DNA from: Rhizobium sp. TH2
GTDB taxonomy: Bacteria > Pseudomonadota > Alphaproteobacteria > Rhizobiales > Rhizobiaceae
NCBI RefSeq assembly: GCF_024707525.1
Contig: NZ_CP062231.1
Coordinates: 4,216,001 to 4,280,000 of the forward strand
Reading direction: 5' to 3'
Length of the DNA: 64,000 bases
Positions 25,177-35,361 of the stretch are shown here, piece after piece. Under the pieces are notes generated by a model. The model did not search any database. It was not told where the DNA came from and saw only the letters and a program-made list of their open reading frames with translations. The position numbers and the translations under genes were made by a program. Within the stretch, counting starts at the first letter, position 1, and each line of letters opens with the position of its first letter.

Positions 25177-25680
25177 ATGCCTATTCGTTCCGGACTGATC
25201 GTCGTACTCCGGCTCTTCGCGATCCTGCTCCTGCTTCAGATCGCGGGCTACATGCTGGCGGTCGCAGCAACGATGCCGGGTGTGGAGATAGCCTCATGGC
25301 TACCGCAGATCGCCATCGCGTCCTTCCTGCTGATCCCATTCCTGCTGATCTTCTGGGGCTCGGCCGAGATCGTGGATTTCCTTGCTCCCGGACCGGTCGA
25401 AACAGTGCCCGAAACGCCGGTGACGGAATCAGGCTTGCAGGCAATCGCGTTCAGTGCGCTGGGCGCGTTCATTCTCCATCTCACCCTGACGGAAGCGGTC
25501 GGCCTTTTGGCCGCGTGGCACTATGTGAGCCTGACTCCTGGGGCGGCATCGATCTATCCGATTGAGAAGGTGCCGCAAAACCTTCTGGGCTGGGTGATCG
25601 GTATCTATCTCCTGCTCGGCGGCCCAGGCCTGCGCCAGTGGCTCGGCAACCTGAGGCGCGCTGGCGCGAAGGCAGACTAG
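25177..25680 (+). CDS. Four-helix membrane protein, unknown function
   Basis: A 167-residue protein with predicted membrane segments at about 8-30, 40-60, 82-108 and 128-150. A short acidic linker (APGPVETVPETPVTESG) follows the second. No family identified. ATG at 25177 is preferred over ATG at 25171 because AGAGG is correctly spaced from the former. It is divergent from ybgC and its stop overlaps the convergent metallophosphoesterase gene by 4 bases. Confidence 0.7.
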   Translation: MPIRSGLIVVLRLFAILLLLQIAGYMLAVAATMPGVEIASWLPQIAIASFLLIPFLLIFWGSAEIVDFLAPGPVETVPETPVTESGLQAIAFSALGAFILHLTLTEAVGLLAAWHYVSLTPGAASIYPIEKVPQNLLGWVIGIYLLLGGPGLRQWLGNLRRAGAKAD

Positions 25681-26576
25681 CCGAGTTCCAGCAGCACGAT
25701 CTCGGGCGGCGCCATAAAGCGCACGGGCGCTATCGAGCAGCCGAGCCCGCGCGAGACGATGATGTGCATGCCGTCTTCCACGACATGGCCGCCGGCATAA
25801 CGCGGGCCGTAGCGTGACGGCACGACCGGCTTCCAGCCGAAGACATTGATCTGTCCCCCATGAGTATGGCCGGAAAGCGTGAGGCAGACGCGCGGTGGAA
25901 CTTGGGGGAAGATATCCGGCTCATGCGCGAGCAGGATCAGGGGCGCCATATCGGTCACCTGCGCGAGCGTCGCCTGCAGCTTGTCCATGCCCATCCATCT
26001 CGTCCGGTTGAACCGCCGGCCTGGGCGCATGGCGGCCTGATCGCCCAACCCCGCGAGCCAGAACGGATGGCCGTCCTTTTCGAGCCGGACGGCCTCGTTG
26101 ACGTAAACTGGAATGCCAACCTTGCGCAGTGCCGCCTCCGAGAACGTCGTCACCGAGGGGTCACGCTGGAAGGTCAGGTCCTCCCAATAATCGTGATTGC
26201 CGAGGATCGCATGCACGCCGAGCGGTGCCTTGAGGTCCGCCATGGCCTTCGACCAGTCCTGGGAATGGACATAGTCCGTCACGAAGTTCATGCCGCTGAC
26301 ATAATCGCCGAGCAGCAAGATCAGGTCCGCATCGAGTTCATTCGCCCGGTCGCATATGCCTTTGATGCGTTCCGCGCTCATCCACGGCTCGCAAGCGTGG
26401 ATATCGGAGATGACGGCGATTTTCAGCTTGAGCCCCGGCGTCCAGTTCGGTGGCGTGAGCTTGTATTCCTGGATTCGTGGACGGGCCATGACCTCGGAAA
26501 GCGGATAGCCAACCATTGCCGCGGCAAGAATCGCACCGCGCAGGACGAACTTCAGGAACCCGCGACGTGTGAGCAA
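25677..26576 (-). CDS. Tat- or membrane-targeted metallophosphoesterase (YaeI/YkuE-like)
   Basis: A 299-residue calcineurin-type phosphoesterase. An N-terminal LTRRGFLKFVLRGAILAAAMV looks like a twin-arginine signal or anchor. The metal motifs are ISDIHAC, LLGDYVSG, LGNHDYW, LLAHEPDIFP and LSGHTHGGQ. Relatives act on membrane-associated substrates such as UDP-diacylglucosamine or phospholipids, but the substrate is unproven. The start is TTG, directly abutting the ruvB stop (TGATTG), so it is the last gene of the ruv operon. Confidence 0.85.
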   Translation of the reverse strand: MLTRRGFLKFVLRGAILAAAMVGYPLSEVMARPRIQEYKLTPPNWTPGLKLKIAVISDIHACEPWMSAERIKGICDRANELDADLILLLGDYVSGMNFVTDYVHSQDWSKAMADLKAPLGVHAILGNHDYWEDLTFQRDPSVTTFSEAALRKVGIPVYVNEAVRLEKDGHPFWLAGLGDQAAMRPGRRFNRTRWMGMDKLQATLAQVTDMAPLILLAHEPDIFPQVPPRVCLTLSGHTHGGQINVFGWKPVVPSRYGPRYAGGHVVEDGMHIIVSRGLGCSIAPVRFMAPPEIVLLELG

Positions 26577-27617
26577 TCAATCCTCATCCTGGAAGAGCGC
26601 GAACTGCGTCGCTGCAAGGTTTGGCGGCGGGTTGAGGCCCAGATGTTTCCACGCATTTGCGGTCAAAACACGGCCGCGCGGTGTACGCTGGATGAAGCCC
26701 TGCTGGATGAGATAGGGCTCGATAATATCCTCGATCGCGTCGCGCGGCTCGGAGAGGCCCGCCGAAATGGTCTCGATCCCCACCGGCCCGCCGCCGAAAT
26801 TCATCGCAATCATGTTGAGGTAACGCCGGTCGAGCTGGTCGAAACCCATATGGTCGACATCGAGCCGGGTCAGCGCCTCGTCGGCAACCTTCCGGTCGAC
26901 CGTCTCGGCCCGTGCGACCTCGGCGAAATCCCGTACCCGGCGCAGAAGCCGGCCGGCGATGCGCGGCGTGCCCCGCGCGCGCCGCGCGATTTCCCTGGCA
27001 CCTTCCTCGGTGATCGGCAGGCCCATGATACGCGCACCCCGGCGCACGATGAGTTCCAGTTCCTCGACGGTATAGAAATTGAGCCGCACCGGAATACCGA
27101 ACCGGTCGCGCAGCGGATTGGTGAGCAGCCCGAGCCGGGTCGTCGCGGCGACAAGCGTGAATTTCGAAAGGTCGATCTTCACCGACCGGGCTGCAGGGCC
27201 CTCGCCGATGATGAGGTCGAGCTGGTAATCCTCCATCGCGGGGTAGAGGATTTCCTCGACCGCCGGATTGAGCCGGTGGATTTCATCGATGAAGAGCACA
27301 TCGCGCTCTTCGAGATTGGTCAGCAGTGCCGCGAGATCACCCGCCTTGGCGATGACAGGCCCCGAGGTCGAACGGAAATTGACGCCGAGTTCCTTCGCCA
27401 TGATCTGGGCGAGCGTCGTCTTGCCGAGGCCGGGCGGGCCGACGAACAGCACATGGTCCAGCGCCTCGCCGCGATTCTTGGCCGCCTCGATGAATATCTT
27501 GAGATTGGCGCGGGCCTCCGCCTGGCCCGTGAACTCGTCGAGCGACTGCGGCCGGAGCGCCGTATCGATATCGTCGCCACGCCGCTCGGGCGTCAGCAGG
27601 GCATTGGGGCCGGTCAT
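26577..27617 (-). CDS. ruvB: Holliday junction branch-migration ATPase RuvB
   Basis: A 346-residue AAA+ motor. Walker A is [10 protein letters not shown] (about 60-69), Walker B is [10 protein letters not shown], with sensor [18 protein letters not shown], then [17 protein letters not shown], and a C-terminal winged helix ([13 protein letters not shown]). RuvB hexamers drive branch migration with RuvA. Its ATG overlaps the stop of the upstream vapC by 4 bases, so ruvB translation appears coupled to a toxin gene. Confidence 0.98.
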   Translation of the reverse strand: MTGPNALLTPERRGDDIDTALRPQSLDEFTGQAEARANLKIFIEAAKNRGEALDHVLFVGPPGLGKTTLAQIMAKELGVNFRSTSGPVIAKAGDLAALLTNLEERDVLFIDEIHRLNPAVEEILYPAMEDYQLDLIIGEGPAARSVKIDLSKFTLVAATTRLGLLTNPLRDRFGIPVRLNFYTVEELELIVRRGARIMGLPITEEGAREIARRARGTPRIAGRLLRRVRDFAEVARAETVDRKVADEALTRLDVDHMGFDQLDRRYLNMIAMNFGGGPVGIETISAGLSEPRDAIEDIIEPYLIQQGFIQRTPRGRVLTANAWKHLGLNPPPNLAATQFALFQDED

Positions 27618-28012
27618 TGCAGGAGTTCCATACCGGAGACGGTTTTGGCAGCCCCGCGATCAAAGGTTACGGTCATCGAACACCCGGCTTTGGCACCTGA
27701 CCACGCGATGAGGTGGTCGGCAAGGTCGCCTGCCGGTTCATCGTCGCCGTTGATCAACGCGTCGAGTTCCTCTGTATGTTCGACGAAAAGACTATCAGCC
27801 GCGAGCAGCGCCCTTAGCATCGCAACGATATCGGACATTGGATATTCCAACCGCCGATGAAGAACCCACACTGTCTCCGCGAGTGCCACCGCGCTCAAGA
27901 ACGCGGGGTTCTCGATTGTCCGGGCGGAGAGAAACGCGCGAGCCTTTTCGTTCTGGCGTTTATCGTCATCGACTAGGAAACGGACCAGTACGTTGGTATC
28001 GATGCCAATCAT
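27614..28012 (-). CDS. VapC-type PIN ribonuclease toxin, first module
   Basis: A 132-residue PIN-domain protein. The acidic residues are in [10 protein letters not shown] (D5), [20 protein letters not shown] and TFDRGAA. VapC toxins cleave specific tRNAs or rRNA when not held by the antitoxin. The stop TGA overlaps the ruvB ATG by 4 bases, and the start overlaps the stop of the AbrB-type antitoxin by 4 bases. The catalytic set is intact, so there is no sign of decay. Confidence 0.88.
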   Translation of the reverse strand: MIGIDTNVLVRFLVDDDKRQNEKARAFLSARTIENPAFLSAVALAETVWVLHRRLEYPMSDIVAMLRALLAADSLFVEHTEELDALINGDDEPAGDLADHLIAWSGAKAGCSMTVTFDRGAAKTVSGMELLQ

Positions 28013-28293
28013 TTGTTCCGCTTAGCCCATTCTTTCACAATGCGCTGGTCGTCGGCGGCGACCGCATCCATGACAGCTTCATTCATTTCCTCAACTGTCA
28101 ACGACACTCCATTGGGTGGCGGGCCAAGGATGCCTGCCAAATCCGCAAGACTCTTGTTCTTTGGCACCGCAACGACCTGTCCCTTGCGAATGGTGACGTA
28201 GAAACGGGTTCCTGGCGATAGATTGAGACCATCGCGAACGTCTTTAGGAATGGTTAACTGGCCTTTCGAGGTCATCGTGGTAAACGCGCCCAT
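28009..28293 (-). CDS. AbrB-type VapB antitoxin, first module
   Basis: A 94-residue protein. The N-terminal swapped-hairpin AbrB domain (TMTSKGQLTIPKDVRDGLNLSPGTRFYVTI) binds DNA. The C-terminal segment (SLTVEEMNEAVMDAVAADDQRIVKEWAKRN) is the likely toxin-binding arm. It lies 62 bases after ruvA, overlaps vapC by 4 bases, and probably autoregulates a promoter inside the ruv operon. Confidence 0.87.
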   Translation of the reverse strand: MGAFTTMTSKGQLTIPKDVRDGLNLSPGTRFYVTIRKGQVVAVPKNKSLADLAGILGPPPNGVSLTVEEMNEAVMDAVAADDQRIVKEWAKRNK

Positions 28294-28355
28294 TTCTTAC
28301 AATTCCTTCTTATTCCTACCAAACAGATCATAGTAAGAAAAAGGCCATTAAACAA

Positions 28356-28970
28356 TCACCGCGCCAGTTCCTTCAATCCCAACCTGATCAGCTTTGCGCT
28401 ATCCGCACCCTCGCCGCCATTCTTCAGCGCCGCGGCAATCGCATTCGCCGCCTGGTCGCGGGAATAACCGAGATTGGTGAGCGCCGAAACCGCATCCGAT
28501 ACGGGAGCGGCGGCGACGCCTTCGCCGATCTCCTGCTTCAAGCCGATATTGATGGATTCGCCGGCGAATGCCGGCGCCTTGGTCTTGAGTTCGGTCAGGA
28601 TACGGATCGCGACCTTGGGCCCGACGCCCGGCGCCCGCGAAATCGCCGTCTTGTCCTGGAGCGCGATGGCGTTGGCAAGTTCCGAGGGCGTCAGCGTCGA
28701 CAGCACGGCGAGCGCCACCTTCGAGCCGACGCCCTGCACGATCTGCAACAGGCGGAACCACTCGCGCTCGAGCGCCGTCATGAAGCCGAAAAGCTTGAGC
28801 TGGTCCTCGCGCACATAGGTCTCGATGAACAGCGCCGCTGCTTCACCCACGGAGCCGATGCGGCCGAGCGTGCGCGACGAGCAGAAGGCGACATAGCAGA
28901 CGCCATGCACATCGACGAGCACATAGTCCTCACCGATTTCCTCGATCGTGCCTTTCAGTTTTCCAATCAT
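28356..28970 (-). CDS. ruvA: Holliday junction-binding protein RuvA
   Basis: A 204-residue protein. The OB domain ([31 protein letters not shown]) is followed by two helix-hairpin-helix motifs ([16 protein letters not shown] and [17 protein letters not shown]) and a C-terminal RuvB-contact domain ([23 protein letters not shown]). It tetramerises on four-way junctions. It is separated from ruvC by one VapBC module and from ruvB by another. Confidence 0.97.
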   Translation of the reverse strand: MIGKLKGTIEEIGEDYVLVDVHGVCYVAFCSSRTLGRIGSVGEAAALFIETYVREDQLKLFGFMTALEREWFRLLQIVQGVGSKVALAVLSTLTPSELANAIALQDKTAISRAPGVGPKVAIRILTELKTKAPAFAGESINIGLKQEIGEGVAAAPVSDAVSALTNLGYSRDQAANAIAAALKNGGEGADSAKLIRLGLKELAR

Positions 28971-28980
28971 GCCAGCACTT

Positions 28981-29397
28981 TCAAGGATGCGTTTCGGGTG
29001 TGATCAGTTCGATGGTCGGGAAATAGCTTGAATACCTTGGTCCGTCCCGCGTCAGCAAGCGATGGCCACTGAGCTCGGCATGCGCACCGATAAAGAAATC
29101 CGGCAGCGTCCGTTCACGAAGTCCGCCTGCAAGTCGGTATCGCCGGTGAGCCTTGCCCGCGGCGAACGCCGCCTCGAAAGGGAGAGCCTCTCGCTTCAGC
29201 GCCAGCATGCCAAATACTGATGAGAGTTCGGCTTCCGACAAAGGTGAAGACGCGAGTTCGGCCCAGATGACGGGATTGACGACGAGAACGCCATCTTCAA
29301 GGCAATGCTCCAACGCCCCCAGTGACCACGCCCTGTGTCCGCTAGCCGGGCCGAGCATGTCGATCAGCACGTTCGTGTCAACGAGGGTCGAGGTCAT
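28981..29397 (-). CDS. VapC-type PIN ribonuclease toxin, second module
   Basis: A 138-residue PIN-domain protein. The conserved acids are in [11 protein letters not shown] (D7), [19 protein letters not shown] and [13 protein letters not shown]. It resembles FitB/VapC proteins. It overlaps its antitoxin by 20 bases and ends 10 bases before the ruvA ATG. It is clearly different in sequence from the VapC at 27614-28012, so the two modules are not a recent duplication. Confidence 0.88.
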   Translation of the reverse strand: MTSTLVDTNVLIDMLGPASGHRAWSLGALEHCLEDGVLVVNPVIWAELASSPLSEAELSSVFGMLALKREALPFEAAFAAGKAHRRYRLAGGLRERTLPDFFIGAHAELSGHRLLTRDGPRYSSYFPTIELITPETHP

Positions 29398-29644
29398 CGC
29401 GCTCGCCTCGCAGCCATATCATGTACTCATCGGTCGTCATTCCATCCAGATCGAACGTCCCTTCGACCTGTTTTGCCCAGTCCTCAATTCGCTGGCGGCG
29501 TTCGGATGATGTCGTCGCATCGGATTTGACGAGGAGCGCGCCCCTCTCGGACGCAATGAACTCGACCTCCGAACCCGGCTTGATGCCAAAATGGTCCCGG
29601 ATGTCCTTGGGAATTGTAACCTGGCCTTTTTCCGTCACACGCAT
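29378..29644 (-). CDS. AbrB-type VapB antitoxin, second module
   Basis: An 88-residue protein with an AbrB/SpoVT swapped-hairpin domain (MRVTEKGQVTIPKDIRDHFGIKPGSEVEFIASERGALLV). A C-terminal arm ends [20 protein letters not shown]. It starts 55 bases after the ruvC stop. The C-terminal coding region overlaps the toxin start by 20 bases, a usual device to keep antitoxin ahead of toxin. Confidence 0.87.
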   Translation of the reverse strand: MRVTEKGQVTIPKDIRDHFGIKPGSEVEFIASERGALLVKSDATTSSERRQRIEDWAKQVEGTFDLDGMTTDEYMIWLRGERDDLDPR

Positions 29645-29699
29645 GGTAATACCTCTGCGGTATTACTTCTCACGCCAAAAAGAACAAGTCAAGAACAAA

Positions 29700-30212
29700 T
29701 CAAAGGCTGGCAATCTTCAGCCGCGCGCGGGCACCACCCATATGGTGGGCGTGGCAGATGGCAATGGCCAGTGCATCGGCCGCGTCATTGCCAATAAACT
29801 GCGCCTTCGGCATCAGCACTTTCAGCATCATATGGATCTGCTGCTTTTCGCCGTGACCGACCCCGATCACCGCCTTCTTGACTGCATTCGGCGCATATTC
29901 CGCCACCGGCAGGCCGGCCCGCGCCGGCACCAGCATGGCGATGCCGCGCGCCTGGCCGAGCTTCAATGTCGCGACCGCATCCTTGTTGACGAAGGTCTGC
30001 TCGACAGCCGCTTCGTCCGGCTTGTGTATATGCAGCACCTCGGACAAACCGTCATGGAGCTGGCAAAGCCGAGACGCAAGGTCGGCCTTGTCGTCGGATG
30101 TGACCGTGCCGGATGCCACGAATCTGAGGGAATTACCGAGCGTTTCGATGACGCCCCAGCCCGTCCGGCGAAGGCCGGGATCGATGCCGATTATTCGAAT
30201 CAAGCTGTTCAT
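29700..30212 (-). CDS. ruvC: Holliday junction resolvase RuvC
   Basis: A 170-residue endonuclease. Catalytic acids are in [24 protein letters not shown] and the C-terminal [13 protein letters not shown]. It cuts junctions positioned by RuvAB. The start MNSLIRIIG was chosen over a 12-codon upstream extension because family members begin here. It is the first ruv gene, with an MCP gene diverging from its 5' side. Confidence 0.96.
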   Translation of the reverse strand: MNSLIRIIGIDPGLRRTGWGVIETLGNSLRFVASGTVTSDDKADLASRLCQLHDGLSEVLHIHKPDEAAVEQTFVNKDAVATLKLGQARGIAMLVPARAGLPVAEYAPNAVKKAVIGVGHGEKQQIHMMLKVLMPKAQFIGNDAADALAIAICHAHHMGGARARLKIASL

Positions 30213-30318
30213 GGAGACCTTATACGACGCCCTTGACCGGACCGCCATTTGCCCAACAGCACGCCGTAACTAAAAAATTCAATAAAATTTGAAATAATAG
30301 AGATCAAGCGCCTGAAAA

Positions 30319-30333
30319 TTAACCACGAATTAA
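30319..30333. promoter_or_regulatory. CtrA-type box upstream of the MCP gene
   Basis: TTAACCACGAATTAA fits the TTAA-N7-TTAA core bound by CtrA. It lies about 136 bases before the chemoreceptor start, in the 256-base gap between ruvC and the MCP gene. Motility and chemotaxis genes are frequent CtrA targets in alphaproteobacteria. The rest of this gap is AT-rich and has no recognisable gene. Confidence 0.45.
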
Positions 30334-30468
30334 ACGGTTTTCCGCGAAGAATCGATCTTCGAAGAAGGCAGAAAACTGCCTCGGGGAACGCATGACCACC
30401 GGCCACCAGATGCCCCTTCCCGGAAGGTCCACGTCGTTCCGCCGCGCCGCCACGTGATGGAGCCGTAA

Positions 30469-32766
30469 ATGCCCAGACTTCTACATTCCCTCCAGGGAAA
30501 AGTTATCGCGGTCTTCCTTGTGTTGATCGTCATCTCGGAGACGGCGCTCGCGCTGCTCAGCTATTACAGCTCCAACACGATCTTCCTCGACCAGACCAAG
30601 ACCTCGATGCAGAGCATCCTGACCTTCCGGTCGTCGAACCTTTCGAGCCAATTGCACCAGATCAGCGACCAGGCCTCCTCGCTCGCGAAGATCGAGTCGC
30701 TCGGCAAATCGATGGTCAACCTGAAGAGTGGCTGGAAAACGCTCGACAAGACCCCCGGCGACGCCAAGAAGGAGTTGCAGAAATATTTCGTCAGCGGCAA
30801 TCCGAACCCGGCCGAAGAACGCGAAAAGCTGATCAAGCCCGAAGGCCCCGGCGGCTACTATTATTCCGCCCACGAGGAACTGCAGCCGCAACTCGCCAAG
30901 GTCCTCGCCGCCACGCCCTTCAAGGACATGCTGATGCTCGATGCCAAGGGCAACATCATCTATTCCTACAAGAAGGCCGATACTTTCGCCGAGAATGCCA
31001 CCGATGCCCGCTTCGTCGAAAGCGGTCTCGGCAAGGTCTTCGCAGAAACCATGGCCAATGTGAAAAAGGCCGAGACCGATGAAGTGCCCGGCGCGTTTTC
31101 CGGCCTGATGATGAACAAGGAGACCGGCAAGTCCGATATTTATGCCGCAGTTCCGCTGGTCAATCTGGGCCAGTTGCGCGGCATCTTCATCTTCCAGGTG
31201 CGCGACGATGTGATCGGCAATATCCTGTCGATGGGCATTCCCGCGGGCAGTTCCGAAAAGACCAACATCATTACCGCCGATGGAACCGTGATCGGCCTCA
31301 ACGACGCCGGCCAGCTTGTGACGGTCGATGCCGCCCCCTACGCCTATAAGGATGCGGCGCTCGCCGATACCGCCATGACGGTTGCCGCCTTCGCCCGTGC
31401 CGATGGTTCGGCCACCAGCTTCAGCATGCCGCTCGTCGAAGACAATGCGAAATACCTGATCTCGGAAAGCGTGCTCGATAGCGAACTTCAGGCCGGATCC
31501 CTTCAGATCGCGGGTCTTCTGACGCTGGTCGGAACGCTCGTTCTTGCCGTCACCTCGGCCATTGCCTGGTTCGTGCTGCGCCATATGTTCGGTCCGCTCG
31601 GCAAGCTCGCAACGGCGACCGAAGCTGTCGCCAGCGGCGATCTCAACATTACCGTCAAGGGCGCATCTCGAAAGGACGAGCTCGGCACAATGTCGCGGGC
31701 GCTTTCGAGCTTCCGGGATTCACTCTTGGCCCAGCGCGTGCTGGAATCCCAGGCCAGAGCGGCGCAGGTCGCCGAGGAAGAAGGTCGCCGCAGCCGCATC
31801 GAGGAACAGCAGCGCGAAGCGCAGACACTGCAGTCGGTCGTCTCCGCGCTCGGCGAAGGCCTCACCCGGATGGCAAGCGGCGATCTCGCCTACCAGATCG
31901 ACCAGCCATTCCCGCCGGCGCTCGAGGGTCTGCGGCACAATTTCAACGCTTCCGTCGATCAGCTCGCCGAGGCGCTCACCGCAATCAGCCGCAATTCCAA
32001 CGCCATGCGCGCCGGCACAGAGGAAATGCGCTCCTCCGCCGACCAGCTCGCCGAGCGCACGGAACGCCAGTCTGCGTCGGTCAGCGAAGCGGCAACGGCC
32101 ATCGACCAGATCACCAAGGCGGTCAAGCAACAGATGGCGCGTGCCGAGGATGCGAGCAAGATCGCCCGTGACGCCAATGCCGGCACCCAGGCTTCGGCCG
32201 ATATTATGGAAAAGACCATCAAGGCGATGGAAGCCATCCAGGGATCCTCGCAGCAGATCAACACGATCATCTCGGTAATCGACGAGATCGCCTTCCAGAC
32301 CAACCTGCTGGCGCTCAATGCCGGCGTCGAGGCAGCCCGCGCCGGCGATTCCGGCAAGGGTTTCGCGGTCGTTGCCCAGGAAGTGCGCGAACTCGCACAA
32401 CGCTCCGCCAAGGCCGCCAAGGAAATCACCGACCTGCTATCGAAATCGACGGCCGAGGTCGAGGCGGGCGTGTCGATGGTCGAAAAGGCCGGCAAGGCAC
32501 TCAAGGGCATCGGCGGCCATGTCGAGGCGATCAATCTGCAGATTGCCGCGATGATGGAATCGACCCGCGAAGAAGCCGAGACGTTGCGCGAGATCAATAC
32601 GACGGTGACCCAGATCGAAAACATGACGCAGCAGAACGCCGCCATGGTCGAGGAAACCACCGCGTCGATCCATCAACTGGCCCAGGAAGCCGGCGAAATG
32701 GACGGCCGCATCGGTCAGTTCCAGTTGGCCGAGGAAGCCGAAAACCAGTGGCGCAAGGCCGGCTGA
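30469..32766 (+). CDS. Methyl-accepting chemotaxis protein
   Basis: A 765-residue chemoreceptor. TM1 is at about 12-35. A periplasmic sensor region (about 36-340) contains a Cache-like stretch ([17 protein letters not shown]), then TM2 at about 347-370. A HAMP domain ([23 protein letters not shown]) and a second HAMP-like repeat ([19 protein letters not shown]) follow. The signalling hairpin has the conserved tip [20 protein letters not shown] and [15 protein letters not shown]. No CheR-binding pentapeptide ends the protein. GGAG precedes the ATG, and a CtrA-type box lies upstream. Confidence 0.95.
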   Translation: MPRLLHSLQGKVIAVFLVLIVISETALALLSYYSSNTIFLDQTKTSMQSILTFRSSNLSSQLHQISDQASSLAKIESLGKSMVNLKSGWKTLDKTPGDAKKELQKYFVSGNPNPAEEREKLIKPEGPGGYYYSAHEELQPQLAKVLAATPFKDMLMLDAKGNIIYSYKKADTFAENATDARFVESGLGKVFAETMANVKKAETDEVPGAFSGLMMNKETGKSDIYAAVPLVNLGQLRGIFIFQVRDDVIGNILSMGIPAGSSEKTNIITADGTVIGLNDAGQLVTVDAAPYAYKDAALADTAMTVAAFARADGSATSFSMPLVEDNAKYLISESVLDSELQAGSLQIAGLLTLVGTLVLAVTSAIAWFVLRHMFGPLGKLATATEAVASGDLNITVKGASRKDELGTMSRALSSFRDSLLAQRVLESQARAAQVAEEEGRRSRIEEQQREAQTLQSVVSALGEGLTRMASGDLAYQIDQPFPPALEGLRHNFNASVDQLAEALTAISRNSNAMRAGTEEMRSSADQLAERTERQSASVSEAATAIDQITKAVKQQMARAEDASKIARDANAGTQASADIMEKTIKAMEAIQGSSQQINTIISVIDEIAFQTNLLALNAGVEAARAGDSGKGFAVVAQEVRELAQRSAKAAKEITDLLSKSTAEVEAGVSMVEKAGKALKGIGGHVEAINLQIAAMMESTREEAETLREINTTVTQIENMTQQNAAMVEETTASIHQLAQEAGEMDGRIGQFQLAEEAENQWRKAG

Positions 32767-32788
32767 GTCAAAGCATCATAATGCAGGG

Positions 32789-32818
32789 GGCCGCGGCACA
32801 TCCGCGGCCTTCTTCGTT
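32789..32818 (+). terminator. Terminator after the MCP gene
   Basis: GGCCGCGG (32789-32796) and CCGCGGCC (32802-32809) form an 8-bp stem with a 5-base loop, followed by TTCTTCGTTT. It lies 23 bases past the stop. Confidence 0.8.
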
Positions 32819-32922
32819 TCAAAACATGCCGTTCGGATTTTCCGAATGCTCTGGCGGCTCGAGTCGCTTGCCAAACATCCGTGCTTTTGGAAGTCTGGGC
32901 CTGCAGCCGGGGAACGCCAGAC

Positions 32923-33381
32923 ATGCCCATTGAGAAGATAAGAAAAAGCCAGAGGATCGATGTCGGAGAGGCAAGTGCCAGCATCCATATCACGTACAAA
33001 AACCATGCGCAGGTGTGGGAAGACTTCACTTTGCTCCGAGAACGGCCGAATTCCCGGATCGATTACCAAGCAAAACCGCAGATTCTCAAACTTCGCATGG
33101 GCGACAATCGATTTTCCAAAGAGAGTGCCGAAACTGCGGTCGCAGCTTTCGACGAAGAAACCCTGGATGTCCTCATCCATTTGCTGGCGACAGTTCTGCA
33201 CGGCAGACGAGTCGATGCCAGGTTCTTCGAATTCCAGATGAAATTCAAAGATGGCGAGCACGAAGACTATCGCTTCGCCATCTATTTTGATCCCGAACTT
33301 TATTCCTACGCCCAACAGAACATGGGTCAGGTCGAGGAATTCACGCCCTATGCGCAGCCATGGGACAAGATCGTGAAGTAA
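32923..33381 (+). CDS. Conserved-looking hypothetical protein
   Basis: A 152-residue soluble protein rich in charged and aromatic residues ([20 protein letters not shown] ... [27 protein letters not shown]). It has no signal peptide or membrane segment, and no family recognised. ATG at 32923 is preferred over the GTG 14 codons earlier, though neither has a strong ribosome site. The base composition is somewhat lower in GC than its neighbours. It is not in an obvious operon; the LLM gene starts 77 bases later. Confidence 0.6.
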   Translation: MPIEKIRKSQRIDVGEASASIHITYKNHAQVWEDFTLLRERPNSRIDYQAKPQILKLRMGDNRFSKESAETAVAAFDEETLDVLIHLLATVLHGRRVDARFFEFQMKFKDGEHEDYRFAIYFDPELYSYAQQNMGQVEEFTPYAQPWDKIVK

Positions 33382-33458
33382 CCCAACCGCGCCCCATCCT
33401 TGATTCCGCCGACCCGCATACCCAAGTCAGATCGAATTCTCCTCCCAAGGATTTGAGC

Positions 33459-34460
33459 ATGATACCTTTTTCCATTCTCGACCTCTCGCAGGTCGTCGAA
33501 GGCGGCACCGTCGAAAAAAGCTTCAGAAACACCGCCCGCATGGCGAAAGCCGCCGAAGACGCCGGCTATCTGCGCTACTGGCTTGCCGAACACCATGGCA
33601 TGCCGGCGGTCGCGAGTTCGGCAACATCCGTGCTGATCGGCCATGTCGGCCACGCGACGTCGAAGATCCGCATCGGCTCGGGCGGCATCATGCTGCCCAA
33701 CCACGCACCGCTGGTGATCGCCGAGCAGTTCGGCACGCTGGCCGCGCTGTTTCCGGGCCGCGTCGATCTTGGCCTCGGCCGCGCGCCGGGCACCGATATG
33801 CGGACCGCCCGGGCATTGCGCCGTGATCTTGAAGCAGGCGCCCACACATTCCCCAACGATATCCTGGAACTCCAGCGCCTGTTCGGCCCCGTGGAAGATG
33901 GCCAGCAGATCCTCGCCATGCCGGGCGTCAATTCCAACGTGCCGATTTGGCTTCTCGGCTCCAGCCTATACTCCGCCCATCTGGCGGCCGCCCTCGGCCT
34001 GCCCTATGCCTTCGCCTCGCATTTCGCGCCGGATGCGCTGATGGATGCGATCGCCATCTATCGCGAGCGCTTCCAACCCTCGGCGCAATTGGAGAAGCCC
34101 TATGTCATGGCGGGCATCATGGGCGTGGTGGCTGATACGGACGCCGAGGCCAAATATCATTTCACCTCGGCCCAGCTTCAATTCATCAATCTGAGACGCA
34201 ATACACGCGGCTATTTCCCCAAGCCGGTCGAAAGCATGGACGAGCACTGGACCGAGAGCGAGAGATACAATGTCGAGCACACGCTGCAATATGCGATCGT
34301 CGGCTCGCCGAAGACCGCCGAGCGTGATCTCGCCGATTTCATCCGGGTCACCGGGATCGATGAGCTGATCATCTCCATGCCGATATCAGATGTCGATGCG
34401 CGGCTGAGGTCGATCGAGCTTTTCGCCGGCCTCGACACGATCGTCCGCAAGGCCGCATGA
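33459..34460 (+). CDS. LLM-class flavin-dependent oxidoreductase (luciferase-like)
   Basis: A 333-residue TIM-barrel flavoprotein. Seen are [14 protein letters not shown] at the start, [66 protein letters not shown], and a substrate-side loop with WLLGSS. These match the YhbW/MsnO8 type of luciferase-like monooxygenases, which use reduced FMN. The substrate is unknown. The start was set at MIPFSI because AAGGA precedes it; an in-frame extension upstream overlaps the previous gene. Confidence 0.88.
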   Translation: MIPFSILDLSQVVEGGTVEKSFRNTARMAKAAEDAGYLRYWLAEHHGMPAVASSATSVLIGHVGHATSKIRIGSGGIMLPNHAPLVIAEQFGTLAALFPGRVDLGLGRAPGTDMRTARALRRDLEAGAHTFPNDILELQRLFGPVEDGQQILAMPGVNSNVPIWLLGSSLYSAHLAAALGLPYAFASHFAPDALMDAIAIYRERFQPSAQLEKPYVMAGIMGVVADTDAEAKYHFTSAQLQFINLRRNTRGYFPKPVESMDEHWTESERYNVEHTLQYAIVGSPKTAERDLADFIRVTGIDELIISMPISDVDARLRSIELFAGLDTIVRKAA

Positions 34461-34462
34461 AA

Positions 34463-34497
34463 AAGCCCGGAGCGAACCGTCGCTCCGGGCTTATTTT
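34463..34497. terminator. Bidirectional terminator between the LLM gene and yebC
   Basis: AAGCCCGGAGCGA (34463-34475) and TCGCTCCGGGCTT (34480-34492) form a perfect 13-bp stem with a 4-base loop. ATTTTT follows on the plus strand, and on the minus strand the stem ends in AAGCCCGG..CTTTTTC, so it can stop both convergent genes. Confidence 0.92.
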
Positions 34498-34514
34498 TCT
34501 GAGAGACGCCCGGC

Positions 34515-35261
34515 TCAGGCCGACAGCTTGGCCATGACCTCTTCGGGAATGTCCATATTGGTATAGACATTCTGCACGTCGTCGTCGTCTTCGAGCGAGT
34601 CGGTCATCTTCATCAGCGATTGCGCGCGCTCTTCATCGACCGGCACTGAATTCTGCGGCTTCCAGATCGCCTTGACCGTCGAGGCTTCGCCGAGCTGGGC
34701 TTCGAGCGCCTTGGACACTTCATTCATCGATTCGAAGGCGCAGTAGATGTAGTGCCCTTCCTCGTCTGTTTCGACGTCGTCGGCGCCGGCTTCGATCGCC
34801 GCTTCCATCATCTTGTCGGCATCGCCAGCCGAGAGCGGATAGACAATCTCGCCGACATGATCGAAGGAAAAGGACACCGAGCCGGTTTCGCCGAGTGCAC
34901 CGCCGCCCTTGGTGAAGATCGAACGGACATTGGAGGCCGTGCGGTTGCGGTTGTCGGTCAGCGCCTCGACGATGACGGCGATACCGCCGGGACCATAGCC
35001 CTCGTAGCGGACCTGATCGTAAGTCTCGGCATCGGCACCAGAGGCCTTCTTGATCGCGCGGTCGATATTGTCCTTCGGCATCGATTGCGCCTTGGCGTTC
35101 TGGATTGCCAGGCGAAGTGCGGCGTTCATCGTCGGGTCGGGCAGGCCCGCCTTGGCGGCAACCGTGATTTCGCGCGCGAGCTTGGAGAACATCTTCGAAC
35201 GGATGCCGTCCTGCTTGCCCTTGCGGTGCATGATGTTCTTGAACTGTGAATGGCCGGCCAT
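34515..35261 (-). CDS. yebC: YebC/PmpR-family protein
   Basis: A 248-residue protein with the invariant start [18 protein letters not shown], then [17 protein letters not shown] and [19 protein letters not shown]. Known members act as DNA-binding regulators or, more recently, as translation factors relieving stalling at prolines. It is usually just upstream of ruvC in relatives; here an MCP, a hypothetical and the LLM gene lie between it and ruvC. Confidence 0.95.
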   Translation of the reverse strand: MAGHSQFKNIMHRKGKQDGIRSKMFSKLAREITVAAKAGLPDPTMNAALRLAIQNAKAQSMPKDNIDRAIKKASGADAETYDQVRYEGYGPGGIAVIVEALTDNRNRTASNVRSIFTKGGGALGETGSVSFSFDHVGEIVYPLSAGDADKMMEAAIEAGADDVETDEEGHYIYCAFESMNEVSKALEAQLGEASTVKAIWKPQNSVPVDEERAQSLMKMTDSLEDDDDVQNVYTNMDIPEEVMAKLSA

Positions 35262-35361
35262 GGCACCCCTATGCGTCCTGTTATCCCTAGAGGCGGCCTT
35301 ATATTGCCGGAAAAGGCCGTATTCAAGAGGGCTCCCACGCGTTTCAGGTTCGCAATGTCGG

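Noticed and set aside
25860..27860. 666-codon plus-strand frame opposite ruvB and the phosphoesterase
   Set aside because: Spans two real genes on the other strand and has shadow composition.
30209..30406. 65-codon minus-strand frame upstream of ruvC
   Set aside because: Overlaps the CtrA-type box and promoter region and has no recognisable sequence.
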